64,000 nt of DNA from Alligator mississippiensis. Taxonomy: Eukaryota > Chordata > Crocodylia > Alligatoridae. The stretch spans positions 41,952,001-42,016,000 of the forward strand of contig NC_081826.1 of assembly GCF_030867095.1 (NCBI RefSeq), given 5' to 3'. The translations under genes were made by a program, and so were the position numbers. The notes beneath the pieces are model-generated. The model ran no database searches. It was not told the origin of the DNA and worked only from the letters and a program-made list of their open reading frames with translations. The number at the start of each line of letters is the position of its first letter. Positions within the stretch are counted from its first letter, which is position 1. This document shows, piece after piece, positions 1-11,411 of this stretch.

Positions 1-222
1 ACCCCTCACACACCCCAACTACCCTCCTTCCACACACATCTCCCCACAAACCTCATACCCACCCATACCCCACATATCCACACCCCCCACACACTCCCTC
101 ATCCCACACCCAGACCCAGACCTATCCACTCCCACAGACTCACCCACACCCTCCTCCACATCTGACATACTCACACACACACAGCCCCCCCACAAACCTA
201 TGCCCACCCCCCCACAATATAG
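1..222. repeat. C/A-rich low-complexity tract
   Basis: The first 220 bases are an imperfect array of short CACACC/ACCCC-like words with almost no G or T on the plus strand. The open frame through it on the minus strand is a consequence of this composition (Gly/Val/Cys/Met-rich) and is not a gene. The array may continue beyond the left edge. Confidence 0.85.
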
Positions 223-689
223 AAGAGTAAGATTTCATGTTCATCTATTATATACAGTCATCTCTATGTACACTACACAAACATATGTAAACCAGGACAA
301 AATATTTTTTTAAATGAAATTAATGACTGTTGTAGATGTTCACTTTTTAGAATATAATTTGTTTTTTTCTAGTTTCAAGATGGCAAAAGCCCTTGCTGAA
401 AGGAGTATTTCTGGGGGCAAGCGGAGGGACTTCTGGTGGCAAAGGTAAGGGGTTAGGGGGTGGGACTTCCATCACAAGATGACAACAGGGGGGGAGGGGA
501 GGACGCACCAGTCAAGGGGTGGGGCTACCCATGCGGCCTGCAACAACTTGCCAAAACTGGGTAAGCAGCCTTCTGCCCAAAATAATTGCTCATCCCTAAT
601 ATATAAGGTGGAGAAGATGGGAATCAGAACAAGAATCATCAGATAGGTAAGAAACTGGGTATAAGGAAGATGACAAGTGATGTTTATAG
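223..689. other. no gene seen; unassigned intergenic DNA
   Basis: AT-rich sequence followed by a G-rich patch near 410-510. I recognise no exon, RNA gene or named repeat here. Confidence 0.5.
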
Positions 690-1645
690 GGGAACTTTTT
701 GGGTGGAAGGAGGATGTCTAGTGGATTTCTTCCAAGATCTGTCTTGGGAATGATCTTATTAAATATTTTCACTGATGGAGCTTGACATAAAAGGTATGCT
801 TATGCTGATGAAATTTGGTTGTAACCCAATTTGGGAGACATTGTCAATGCAGAGAGGAATAGAACATTATGCAAGAAGAATGAAATGACCTCAACAAAAA
901 CTGAATGAAATGCAACCAATATGCAAGGACTTGTACTTAGGAATTAATAAAAAGTTGTTCTGCCTTGGATTGGTAGCTTATCAGTTGGAAACAATAGAGG
1001 AGGAGAAAGTTGGGTGTTCTAGCTGATCTCAGGAGAACTATGAGCCATCAATGGGATGTGGCTTGTGAGGCAAATGTGATTCTAGAATGAATGAATTTGA
1101 TTCAAGGCAAAATACTTGAAGCAGAGGTAGGGAATTGCTAATACCATTTCACAAGGGACTTTTGACACCCTGTCTGGAAGCCTGTGTGCAATGCTGGCCA
1201 CCCATGTACAAGAAAGAGTAATTCAGCCTGAAACAGGTGCAGAGAAGGGCTACTAGGCTGGTCAGAAGAATGGAATGCCTGTCTTACCACAGGAAGCAAA
1301 AATGTTGACTTATTTAGCCTAGCAACATCAAGGCTGAGGGGAGATATGGAGAGGTCTATAAATATATCAGAGAGACAGGAAAAAAAAGCTTAAGATGTAG
1401 GACAAGCATAAGTGTTTGTAAAAGAACAAATCATGTAACTGACTGTGAACTATGTTTGAAACTGTAAGAGCAGGGAATTTCCAGAAATGCTTTCAATAAT
1501 GGTAGTGAGGATAGTGGGGGCAGATGAACCTAAAGAGTTTTATTATGGAACGTCTTATTTATGGAAGAGTTTTTTTTCTGGAATGGCTGCTTGTGATAGC
1601 AGGAGACTGGTCTCTGTGACCTAGACGGTTACTTCCAGTCCTATT
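690..1645 (+). mobile_element. old degenerate CR1 LINE, 3' part
   Basis: In plus sense the decayed translation still follows CR1 reverse transcriptase. Near 1010-1085 a GVLxDxxxxMSxQxD-like stretch is readable. Near 1225-1260 there is a VQRRAT-like stretch, and near 1330-1370 an RLRGDMxxxxKYI-like stretch. The 3' end near 1600-1645 has the usual GGTYxCTTCCAGTCCTAT ending. Many frameshifts and stops mark it as much older than the adjoining minus-strand CR1, with which it lies tail to tail. Confidence 0.7.
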
Positions 1646-1731
1646 CATAGATTCATAGATGTTAGGGTCGGAAGGGACCTCAATAGATCATCGAGTCCAA
1701 CCCCCTGCATAAGCAGGAAAGAGTGCTGGGT

Positions 1732-3495
1732 CTAGATGACCCCAGCTAGATACTCATCTAACCTCCTCTTGAAGACCCCCAGGGTAGGGGAGAGCACCAC
1801 CTCCCTTGGTAGCCAGTTCCAGACCTTGGCCACTCGAACTGTGAAGAAGTTCTTCCTAATGTCCAATCTAAATCTGCTCTCTGCTAGCTTGTGGCCGTTG
1901 TTTCTTGTAACCTCCGGGGGCGCCTTGGTGAATAAATATTCACCAATTCCCTTCTGTGCCCCCATGATGAACTTATAGGCAGCCACAAGGTCACTTCTCA
2001 ACCTTCTCTTGCGGAGGCTGAAAAGGTCCATTTTCTCTAGTCTCTCCTTGTAGGGCTTGGTCTGCAGGCTCTTAACTATACGAGTGGCCCTTCTCTGGAC
2101 CCTCTCCAGGTTATCCTCATCCTTCTTGAAGTGTGGCACCCAGAATTGCACGCAGTACTCCAATTGCGGTCTGACCAGCGCCCGATAGAGGGGAAGTATC
2201 ACCTCCTTGGACCTATTCGTCATGCATCTGCTGATGCACGATAAAGTGCCATTGGCTTTTTTGATGGCTTCGTCACACTGCCGACTCATGTTCATCTTGG
2301 AGTCCACTAGGACTCCAAGATCCCTTTCCACCTCTGTGCCACCCAGCAGGTCATTTCCTAGGTTGTAGGTATGCTGGACATTTTTCCTCCCTAGGTGCAG
2401 CACTTTGCATTTCTCCTTGTTGAACTGCATCCTGTTGTTTTCTGCCCACTTGTCCAACCTGTCCAGGTCTGCCTGCAGCTGTTCCCTGCCCTCCGGCATG
2501 TCCACATCTCCCCATAGCTTTGTATCATCTGCAAACTTGGACAGAGTACATTTCACCCCCTCGTCCAAGTCACTGATGAAGACATTAAAGAGTATCGGTC
2601 CAAGGACCGAGCCCTGTGGGACCCCACTGCCCACACCCTTCCAGGTCGAAACCGACCCATCCACCACGACTCTCTGGGTGCGACCCTCCAGCCAATTCAC
2701 CACCCACCGGACTGTGTAGTCATCCAAGTCACAGCCTCTTAACTTGTTCACCAGTATGGGGTGGGATACCATATCGAAGGCCTTCCTGAAGTCTAAGTAT
2801 ACGACATCCACCCCTACTCCTGTGTCCAGGCATTTCGTAACCTGGTCATAAAAAGAGACTAGATTGGTCAGGCACGATCTGCCTGCCACGAACCCGTGCT
2901 GGTTTCCCCTCAGCATAATTTGTCCTGCCGGGCTCTCACAAATGTGAGCCTTGATAATTTTTTCAAAGACTTTGCCTAGGATGGAGGTGAGACTGACTGG
3001 CCTATAGTTGCCTGGGTCCTCCTTCCTCCCCTTTTTGAAAATGGGGACCACGTTGGCCCTTTTCCAGTCCTCCGGGACTTGGCCCATGCACCACGAGCGT
3101 TCGAATATTCCCGCCAGTGGCTCTACAATGATGTCGGCCAGTGCCTTCAGCACCCTTGGATGGAGCTCATCCGGGCCTGCCAACTTAAAGGCATCCAGTT
3201 CTTCCAAGTGACTCTGCACCATCTCAGGGTCTACGTATGGAAGTCTGGTGCCTTGCTGCTGCCTCTCTACAACCCCAGTGAGAGACTTGTCGTGTCCCTC
3301 GCTTAGGAACACTGAGGCAAAGAACTCGTTTAGGAGTTCAGCCTTGTCCCCCCTGTCCATCACCAATTGCTTCTGCCCATTTAGTAGGGGTCCTATTCCA
3401 CCCTGGGTCTTCTTTTTACTCCCTATATATCTAAAAAACAATTTCTTGTTGTCTTTTACTTGGGTTGCCATCCTCAGCTCCATGGTAGCTTTGGC
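1732..3495 (-). pseudogene. CR1 ORF2 reverse transcriptase domain (copy A1)
   Basis: This is the RT portion of the CR1 polyprotein, which primes cDNA synthesis at the nicked target. Counting from the Met at 3483, about 583 codons are open to the stop at 1732-1734. Visible RT motifs are NYRPVSL (about residue 159), VVYLDFRKAFD (227-237, catalytic Asp), SGVPQGSVLGP (286-296) and KFADDTKLW (316-324, the catalytic Asp pair). The C-terminal CR1 part contains VQRRATR and FFTVRVAKVWN. The frame is open upstream to a TGA at 3496-3498, so the Met at 3483 is an internal codon of ORF2 and not a natural start. All core catalytic residues look intact. The copy is a pseudogene because of the upstream lesions. 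Confidence 0.88.
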
Positions 3496-4550
3496 TCATC
3501 TAACTGCCTCCCTACAAGCACGAGCAGAGGAGGTATATTCGTCTTTGGTGATCTCTCCCTGTTTCCACTTTTTATGTGCTCCCCTTTTGGCCCTTTGGCT
3601 GCCCTGGATTTCTCTGGTCAGCCAGGGAAGCCTCCTGGCCCCTTTCCCTCTTTTGCCCCGCTCAGGGATCGTCTTGCTTTGTGCCCAAAGGATCGTTTCC
3701 TTAAGGCACAGCCACCCTTCTTGGGCTCCCATCCCTTCAAAACTCCTACTCTGCAGTGCGTCCTTGACTAATCGCCTGAGTTCATTGAGATCACCTTTCC
3801 TAAAGTCTAGCACTTTCACCCTACTAGTTACCTTACCCACTCAACGTCTTATGGTGAATTCTATTATTAGGTGATCACTGTCCCCCAGACAGCTACCGAT
3901 CTGGAGGTCCGCTACCATGTCATCCCCCGTTGCCAATACCAGATCCAGTATGGCATTCCCCCTAGTGGGACTGTGTACCTCCTGTGTCAGGTGGAGGTCC
4001 TGTACACAGGTTAGAAACCTTTGTGAGCGGTGGGACTTTGCTGTCTGTGACTCCCAGCAGATGTCCGGGTAGTTTAGGTCCCCCATGACTACCGCATCTT
4101 TAGCTTTTATGGTCTCCGAGAGTTGCCTCAGGAGCTCCGAATCTCTTTCTTCCCCTTGATGTGGGGGTCTGTAGCAGACCCCTACCACCAAATCCCTTTC
4201 TTCTTGTCCCCCATGTAGCCTAACCCATAATCCTTCTACTTCCTCATCCTTGGATTCTGTCTTGATGAGGGTTGATGTATATTGCTCCCTGACATAGAGC
4301 GCAACCCGCCCCCCCCCCCTTTCTTCCCCACCCTGTCCTTTCTGTACAATCTATAGCCCTCAATATGTACTGCCCAGTCGTGGGATGAATCCCACCAGGT
4401 TTCTGTTAGCCCTACTAAGTCATAGGTGTTTAGTGCAAGCAGGAGCACTAGTTCATCCTGCTTGTTTCCCATGCTCCTAGCATTAGTATATAGGCACTTG
4501 AGCCCTGCGACTGGTGCCTTTGCTGCCCCCCCGCTCCCCAAGGGGCCCAT
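3496..4550 (-). pseudogene. CR1 ORF2 endonuclease and linker, broken (copy A1)
   Basis: This is the N-terminal apurinic-like endonuclease of CR1, which nicks genomic DNA for target-primed reverse transcription. Readable landmarks from the N-terminal side are CLYTNARSMGNKQDEL, LVGLTETWWD, VVMGDLNYPDICWE (the GDxN metal/catalytic region) and GDSDHLIIEF (the SDH catalytic motif near the end). Three lesions separate it from a continuous ORF2. One is a frame change in a G/C homopolymer at about 4308-4319. The others are TGA stops at 3841-3843 and 3496-3498. Downstream of the homopolymer everything is in one frame with the RT part. The TGA codons are compatible with CGA-to-TGA transitions at methylated CpG, which is inference. 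Confidence 0.85.
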
Positions 4551-4755
4551 TGTTTCTTACCTTCTCGTTTCTTACCTGTGCCGTAGTGCTGGCCTCCCCA
4601 TGGCTTTCAGGTTCCCAATGCTCTCTTTCTCCAGGCTGGGCTGTCCTTGTGGGTGCCACATGGTTTGGTGGTCCACAGCTTCCCCCGCCCTCATATTCCC
4701 CTCCCCCTGACGAGCCTAGTTTAAAGCCTGCAGAAGGAGATCCGCCAACCTAGAA

Positions 4756-5184
4756 GAAAACACACGCTTACCTTTGGGGGATTTACTATGTGCATAGTAA
4801 TATGTTCTCTCATTTGTACAGTGATGACCTACTTCACAGAAATGTACTGTGAACAGGTGTAGGTGCTAAATGCTCCTGTTGTCACATTGCAACCAATGAT
4901 GACCTGTGGTTTGCTCATAATATGGAAGCAAAGGGGTCATCTTATCCTTACATTCAACTATTCTCTAAACTCTTTCATTACTGTTTTCTAGGGGTTTTTT
5001 CCACTTAGTGTGTTTTACATTTCAAGGCAGAGAAAAAATAAAACAAGGAGTTTTAAAAATAATGCTTTCAGCATTATTGATTTCTGATGTTTCTTTGTAG
5101 GCAAAAACTGCTATTGCCAACCTCTTTCCCTTGTCTCCATAGGAATAGTTGCCCACCTTATAGCTGCATTTATTAGGCTGCACA
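4756..5184. other. no gene seen; AT-rich spacer
   Basis: Sequence between two CR1 copies. I see no exon, RNA or clear repeat. Confidence 0.5.
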
Positions 5185-6262
5185 ATTGCATTTGGAGCAC
5201 TGTGTGTAGTTCTGTGTGGACTCTACATTACTGGGGATGTTCCAAAAGAGGTTAGATAGGACGTGGACAAGTTAGAGAGGGTCCAGAGGCAGGCAAAGAG
5301 GTGATCAAGGGCTTGGAAGGCAAGTCATGTGAGAAGAGTCTGAAGGAGCTAGGCATGTCCTGTTTGCAAAAAAGGTGCTTAAGAGGAAACATGATAGCAG
5401 TCTTCAAATACATGAAGGGCTGACATAAAGAAGAGGTAAAGCACTTTTCTCTCTTGCTGCAGAGATGAGGATGCAGATCAATTACTTGAAAGTTGCAGCA
5501 AAATAAATTTAGACTGGATATCTGGAAAAACTTCTTCATTGTGAGAAAAGTGAGGCCACGGAATAAATAGACTGCCCAGGGAAGTTGTGGACTCTTCATC
5601 AGTGGAGGTGCTCCAGAAGATGTTGGATAGGCAGTGGTTGGGGATGATCTAGATGTAGCTATACTTATTTTCTATCATGAGTATTTCCCATGCTGCTGGG
5701 CTTTTCTGGTTGTTCCTGCCCACCTCTTCCCTCCCTTTTTTTCTTGCTATGTGTGTCAGGGTATTTTTAAGCCTCACCAGAGGCATTGGGTGTTGGCTAC
5801 AGCTAAGGCTAGAGACTTCAATTGGGATGTGCCAATTCTCCTGCTAGGAGCGAAGCCAGAGGTTCCTGACTAGAGGGTCTTGCCCCTTTGCTCAGGGTCA
5901 GGCTGATAGCCATATTTGGGGTCAGGAAGGAATATAACCCTACGGTCAGATTTGTATGGACTGTGAAGGCTTTTGCCTTCCTCTGTAGCTGGGGGCATGG
6001 CCCTCTACCTGGGACCTCTTTAACATATATTGACAACATTTTACAGAAGCAGGACACTGACTGCTGTGGTTCCCTTGCTTTACGTGTGGCAGGTTAGTTA
6101 GCGGTTTAGGTCTGTGTGTGTCAGGGTTGACAGTAGTCTTAAGTAGTATTTAGCTTATGGTTGTATGGGATGGTTTGGATAGGGAAGATCCTGCTTCAGG
6201 CAGGGGGTTGGACTAGATGACCTCTAACATCCCTTCCAGTCCTACTTATCTATGATTATGAT
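5185..6262 (+). mobile_element. CR1 LINE with long 3' UTR (subfamily F copy 1)
   Basis: Positions 5200-5640 carry a decayed plus-sense CR1 RT C-terminus (VQRQAKR-like, then the LRGNxxxxxKYMK-like stretch). It continues into about 600 bases that end with GGATGGTTTGGATAGGGAAG, a CR1-type GGGTTGGACTAGATGACCTC motif and a TATCTATGATTATG tail. The same long 3' segment occurs in the opposite orientation at 60392-61110, including CAGAGGCATTGGGTGTTGGC and GGTCAGGAAGGAAT. This makes it a distinct CR1 subfamily with an extended 3' UTR. Confidence 0.75.
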
Positions 6263-7609
6263 AGTGTAACTGCAGTATTTCCAAGGTGAGTCAGATAGTT
6301 TCACTTGGTAGCTGTCTCACAGAAGTCGATATCCTTAGCCCTACTAATATCTGGCAAATCAAAGCCATAACTTTTAATTAATTGGGCCTTGTTAGTTCTG
6401 AGAGTGAAGCAAATATTAGGAATAAGGTAAGTGGGAAAATGAGAAAATGGCAAGAAGATTGGAATTCAAAATGTAGTGTAATGTGGCGTATGGTAAGATC
6501 TTTTGCTCCAACAGTAATATAACACGACACACAACACGACACGCTAGAAGCAGTAGTCAGCTGGACAATGAGGTTTTGAGCCTGCAGAATGATTACTATG
6601 GGTGAATCTTTAGACCAACAAAGTCCTATTGAAGTCAGTAGCACTCTATTCAGGTGCTTCTACATATTTGAATTTACATGCCTGCATTTGTAAGGATAGT
6701 TGGACTGAAAGGGCTGTTAGAGTCACTGGCAGTGTGATCACAAGTAGACTTGTCCTTGGAGATTTTGTACTTTGATAATAACCCCAGTTTTTTAGACCAA
6801 GCAATTTCCTGTGGTCTACAGCATGTTTCCAAGGAGAAAACTCAAACTCTGTGTCACTGCCTTCCAACAACAACCACCAAAAAAGGAAAAATATAAGCTG
6901 CAGAATTCAGAAACAACCAAGCTCCACAGTCATCAAATGCCTTCTATTCAGAACTATCAATTTCTCTGGTTAAAATAAATGCCGTGTGTTCCGTGGTTAA
7001 AAAAAAATGCTTCTGTTTTCACACCAAGGTCAGTAGAGATCTCTCAACATCAAAATATCACCATGGTGGCACATACATTTAATTAAACTCCAGTTGTTTC
7101 TTAACATCTACCAAACTATCATTTAGCAGGGAAAAGAGGCATGAGGGAGACTTTGATTATGGTGTTCAGTATAATGAAGGATAGCTTAATGCACTCCTGC
7201 TTCTGTGGCACAAGACATAAACATATGTAATCCCAATATACTAAAGAGCAATACATTACTCTAATAGGGCACCCTTGCCCTGTTACTGGGGGAGGGCTAT
7301 GAAGCCGGCAGAACTAGTGAGGGCCCTTTAAGAGGAGGGTTTTTGTGGTCTGGGCAAAGGCAGCTGGCAGGGCTGTGACTGTGCCTGGTGGTGGAGATCA
7401 TATTGCAGACTCTTTAAAGAGATTCACCCCTTATGGGTGAGGGGTCATATTCTGAGGGGGGAAGGGGTGGGATTTAACCCCCTTTAGGGCTGGGGAACCA
7501 GGAAGACCCACAGCCCCATTGTGGAGCCTAATTCCCAGCTGTGCAGCTGCTACTACAGAGCCCAGGCTGGACTAAGTGGGCCTAGGGCTACAGGGAGCAG
7601 CTGGAACAA
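6263..7609. other. no gene seen; intergenic
   Basis: Mostly AT-rich unique-looking DNA, becoming GC-richer from about 7260. I see no conserved exon. Short open frames here have no recognisable domains. Confidence 0.5.
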
Positions 7610-8051
7610 AATAGGCCCCAGCATGCCATGCGGGCTGCAGCAGTGCATGCCACATGCCCTTCAAGTCCACATTGTGCCACAGGCCCACTTTTCCCCTCCC
7701 CTGCTGTTTTTGTCCATGTTGTTTTTGGAGGCTCCTTTTATCCCCTCCTCTCTGCCTGCTGTAATGCATTGCATTGTGCATGGGTGCTTCCCTCCCCTGC
7801 TGAGCTGTCCCCCACCCCCTCCCCTGGACAGTGCCACACATATGCCCCCTACCTCCTCCCCATCTCCCTGAGCTGCACTGCCCCACACTGTCCAGAGGCT
7901 GGGGCAGGATGCAAAAGGGAGTAGGGAAGGGGAGACTGGAAGCCCCAGCTGCTGCTGCAAATGGAGCAACAGATGGGGAGTGGAGGCCGGGACCACAAAC
8001 TGACCCCTTGCGGGCTGTACACAACCCACAGGCCATCAGTTGGACAGCCTG
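7610..8051. mobile_element. hAT-like DNA element, right end preserved (family E)
   Basis: The right terminus is ATCAGTTGGACAGCCTG, ending at 8051. It is the complement of the terminus of the complete family E element at 32821-33112 (CAGAGCTGTTCAACTGG). I cannot find a matching left end, so the element is probably truncated or rearranged and the left boundary is a guess. The GC-rich interior produces overlapping open frames on both strands that I do not consider genes. Confidence 0.5.
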
Positions 8052-8710
8052 GTGTATGAGAGAAGAGAATTCCTGCCTCAGGGAACTGTGGGTGAAGTTA
8101 CATGGTACACTTCGACCATACTAAATCTGTGGAATGTTAAGCAGTGTCCACGTTAGAATGTGCTGCGAGCAGTTGCACATTAAGGGGGTAATTCCACTTC
8201 TTGCCTGCACAGCTCTGACTTGGCACTAGAGAGCTGGCAAGCAAGGGCATGGCTAGGAGCCAGAATACCTGGGCTCTAACCCTGCTCTGGGCATGTGGGC
8301 TGGGAATGGTGCATCCTGGCATGCTAGAGGAATGCAAGTGATTCATTTTAGCTTTATGGAGAAAATTGAAGTTACCCTAACACAAGCTAGATAGCACAGT
8401 CCAGGTGCTAATGAGCTTTAGGTTTACCATGCAGATGCTCTCATTTTAAGTGCCTTTAGTATGGTGAAAGTGTAACATGTAACTTCACCCTTACTGTCCA
8501 ACCAACACAAGTTATGAGTGGCAAATGGAGGCTCAGAGAAAAGTATGCATGGCACAAGCAGTGCCACACAGACATACCAAGCTAGCTTGGAATGAAAACC
8601 TTAGCCGGGCTAAGCAGTGCAAGCAGAACATCATGATAACAGGGCCATACTGCTCCTGCTACCTGAACTCAGCTAACTTGAGTATCTCTAGCATTGTGCT
8701 TTTGTAGATG
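8052..8710. other. no gene seen; intergenic
   Basis: No exon or named repeat recognised. Confidence 0.45.
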
Positions 8711-8815
8711 GGCATATCCACAGAGACAAACTGACATACTCAGGATCATACAACAGTTCAAATCCAGTGCTGAGAACAGAACACTCCTGAATCCCAGTCC
8801 TGCACACTATGCTCA
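8711..8815 (-). repeat. MIR-type SINE remnant
   Basis: In minus sense this follows the MIR core: the plus strand reads ACAGAGACAAACTGACATAC, then GGATCATACAACAG, then a GAACAGAACxCxCCTGAATCCCAGTCC-like end. This corresponds to the complement of the MIR block around the GGTCACACAGC and AACCCAGG landmarks. It is diverged and short. Confidence 0.55.
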
Positions 8816-8852
8816 AGACGTCCAGCTAGCACTAGCAATAAAAGTCACTATT

Positions 8853-8878
8853 AAAAAAAAAAAAAAAAAAAAAAAAAA
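8853..8878. repeat. poly(A) tract, 26 A
   Basis: An uninterrupted A run just right of the MIR remnant. It may be a retroposon tail or a simple slippage tract. Confidence 0.9.
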
Positions 8879-10835
8879 TCAGGTCTTGGTGTGCTCCCTA
8901 ATAGCATTGTGAAAGATACATGTACAATGCATCTTGTACCCTCACTGCTAAAAATAAATATAAGTATCCTACAACCTGAGAAGAGATTTGCAGTAATCAG
9001 TCATAACTTCCCAAAGTATACAGGGGCATACAATCACTGATTAAATCAGTTGTCAATATCCTTGCTGAAGAAGACCCAAGGGTTGAATTAACAGACAGGA
9101 AAAAACCACAGCAATAAAAGCAAGTAAATCTAAGATATTATGGGTAACTGAAGACTAAGAACCTTGAACCTTGAATTAACTGCTATTAAATTTCAGTGGA
9201 ACTATTATGCATGAGCCACATAAAATACTTCTAATTCAAAGCTGCTACAGTAGGTCCCAGATGTGTTAATGAACACACACCTGTGCATTCTTCACATTCT
9301 ACTGCTGCACTTCACGTCTCCCTGGCTTTGTGCAGGTCTCTACCCTGAAAGGAACCGCCAGGTTTGGAATGGACAACCTTGGAAAGTAGTTTGGAAAACA
9401 CATCAAAAGAGAAATTAACTTTCTCTACATGTTTTGAAGGGTAGGAATTTTGAAAAAACAATCTGTAATCAAGTTGTATTATAACACTTAAATATAGCAT
9501 TCACCAAGACAGTTGGACTCAGTGCTAGTTAGTCCCTTGTGAAACAGTGCTGCTGAAGGCATTCAGTGATTATGAAGTAAATATGTTAACATCCCACAGT
9601 CAGAAATTACAGGCTGAAGTTTCCAGAGTGCTTTTCATAGCTTAATCATTCCCTTCCTGTTGTAAGACAAACCAGAGGCTTATCTCACACATACAGGGAC
9701 ATCTGACCCTTATTAGTAAGTATTGGAGTCCTAGCAGAAAGGAAGACAAGTCTCATTGTCACTGAGCCTCCGTCACACTGAAGAGAGATGCTCGCAAAGC
9801 TTGGTGTCTAAGTACTTTAAAGTTTCTTGTTGGGATCAGTGGGTTTTGCACCTCCTTTCTCCTAATGGAGACTGCCTCTGTCCTTACTCAGCCTCACTGG
9901 CCACAGCTTTGATGTAACAATAATAGGAGGAGATAAGCTAATAGCATCCCTTCAGAATGGGGCAGGCTTTCCAATACATACCACTCATAGTTTGTCTCGT
10001 GTAGGTTTTGTTATCTAGTCATCTGGCCTTAGGTGCCAAGTTCAGGAGCTCCTGTCTCCAAACACTCCCCCATATACCTCTGGGTCTATAATTAATTACA
10101 GTCAAGTCTGCACCCAGCATTGCAGCTGAAGGCACCAGATTTGGCTCCTGGTAGCCAGGACTCTTAGGGATAAGAGTCCATTCCTTACTCATATGAAAAA
10201 AGGTGAGTAGACAGGCTGGTCCTCACCCATCCATTTTCTGGCATACTCCTTCATCAGCTTGCTGCCATGCTTCACTTCTCAGGAGTCTTTGAGGCTTCCG
10301 GCTGGTTCTACAGACCAATCACCAGATGCCTCCACCTCATAGCTTAGCTAGTCTCTCCCATTACAAGGGAGAGCTGCTTCTGATCAGCTGGCTTCTGCCT
10401 TACCTGTGAAGCATCACAGGAGCTGTGGCCATGCCCCTGAATAAATCGAATCGAATCACTGTCCCCCGAATCAGCCGAATCCGAAGCAAATACTAGCTGC
10501 CTCACAAAGGCCTATCAAACAGGACTGTAGCAGACTGGGGATTACTTAGGTCACTCCTTTATTTTCCTGGGTACTCTTACCTCACAGGAAGCTCCACAAA
10601 CATAAATCCTCAAATCATTAAACAAACATAAACATGACCCATAAAAAGTTAACTCTCAGTACTGGGCCATTTCCCAGACCCTGGGTAAATGACTCCAGCT
10701 CTTTGCTGCTCTTTCAGCTCTGCAGTATTCCTTCTCTCCCTCCCAAGTGAGATCTCTGGTGTGGTGCTGCTGCCTTGAGCCTCCCAGATCCTATGAAAGT
10801 ACTCTGGCCTAGTGTTCCAACAAATAAACAAGCAT
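8879..10835. other. no gene seen; intergenic
   Basis: About 2 kb without recognisable exons. Near 10441-10490 there is a cluster of GAATC/CGAATC words, suggesting the end of an interspersed repeat I cannot name. The rest looks unique. Confidence 0.45.
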
Positions 10836-11035
10836 CCCTATTTTTCTCATCTCTTCCCACAGCTCCTTTCCCTGGGAGCCTTTTAACTTCCTTTGGGCCA
10901 GCCAGTTATTTACCTCAATTGGCCTAGTCCTCTGGGCAGACTTGCAATTAGTTTTCACCACCCACAGCTGGGCTATAGTCCCTGCCAGCCTGCAGACTGC
11001 TACTACCTGATGTATGCAACCTGTTACAAGCCTCC
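10836..11035 (+). repeat. 200-bp inverted-repeat unit, arm 1
   Basis: By eye this 200-bp segment is the reverse complement of 13935-14134 with a single mismatch (C versus T in TTTTCTCATCTC / TTTTCTTATCTC). Similarity stops abruptly on both sides. Identity is higher than between the neighbouring CR1 copies. It encodes no recognisable product. It could be part of a longer interspersed repeat or a local inverted copy. Confidence 0.85.
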
Positions 11036-11411
11036 CTAAGCCAGCAGCCTGTTACAAGGACTTATAACAGTGAGTGGGTCAGCTGAGGTTGGCCTATGAT
11101 GATTAGAGCAGGGAGAGATGCCTCATGCTGCTTTGGTTTAAATTGAGGCTAGGCTCCCAAATGTATGCTAATTATCAACAAAGGCATAAGAGAGTGCTTA
11201 ATAGGCTCCAGGTGACCACCAGAGGATATAAAATACTTCCTTGAAGCTGAGACTTGTTACACCATCCCAACCTCTTGACTACTGGGGCACACTCAGCCTG
11301 TTCCTATCCTGGTGAATCTTAAAGGATGCCATACAAAGTGGAATAGTTCAACAGGAAGGGGCTGAGATCAGCCTCACCCTGACTAGCTAATAGCTTGATT
11401 GAGGCCTATAG
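11036..11411. other. no gene seen; intergenic
   Basis: Spacer between the inverted-repeat unit and a DNA transposon. Nothing recognised. Confidence 0.45.

Larger units (their letters stand above)
1646..4755 (-). mobile_element. CR1 LINE copy A1, young, long, 5'-truncated
   Basis: Read on the minus strand this is a CR1 non-LTR retrotransposon. Endonuclease is followed by reverse transcriptase, then a 3' UTR ending in TTCATAGA-type octamers at 1646-1665. It shares near-identical sequence with copies at 12138-13934 and 58901-60280. About 3.1 kb is retained, covering nearly all of ORF2. No ORF1 is recognisable beyond about 4755, so I infer 5' truncation there, the usual outcome of target-primed reverse transcription. 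I could not identify a target-site duplication. Confidence 0.9.

Noticed and set aside
1..222. Gly/Val/Met-rich 62-codon frame on the minus strand
   Set aside because: Product of the low-complexity C/A tract.
1736..3874. Plus-strand open frames overlapping CR1
   Set aside because: Antisense shadows of the CR1 ORF2, which has proper RT and endonuclease motifs on the minus strand. The same applies to the plus-strand frames over 12237-13807, 14238-15260, 19283-20857 and 58985-59966.
10441..10490. Cluster of GAATC words suggesting a satellite or protein-binding array
   Set aside because: Too short and irregular. More likely the end of an unnamed interspersed repeat.
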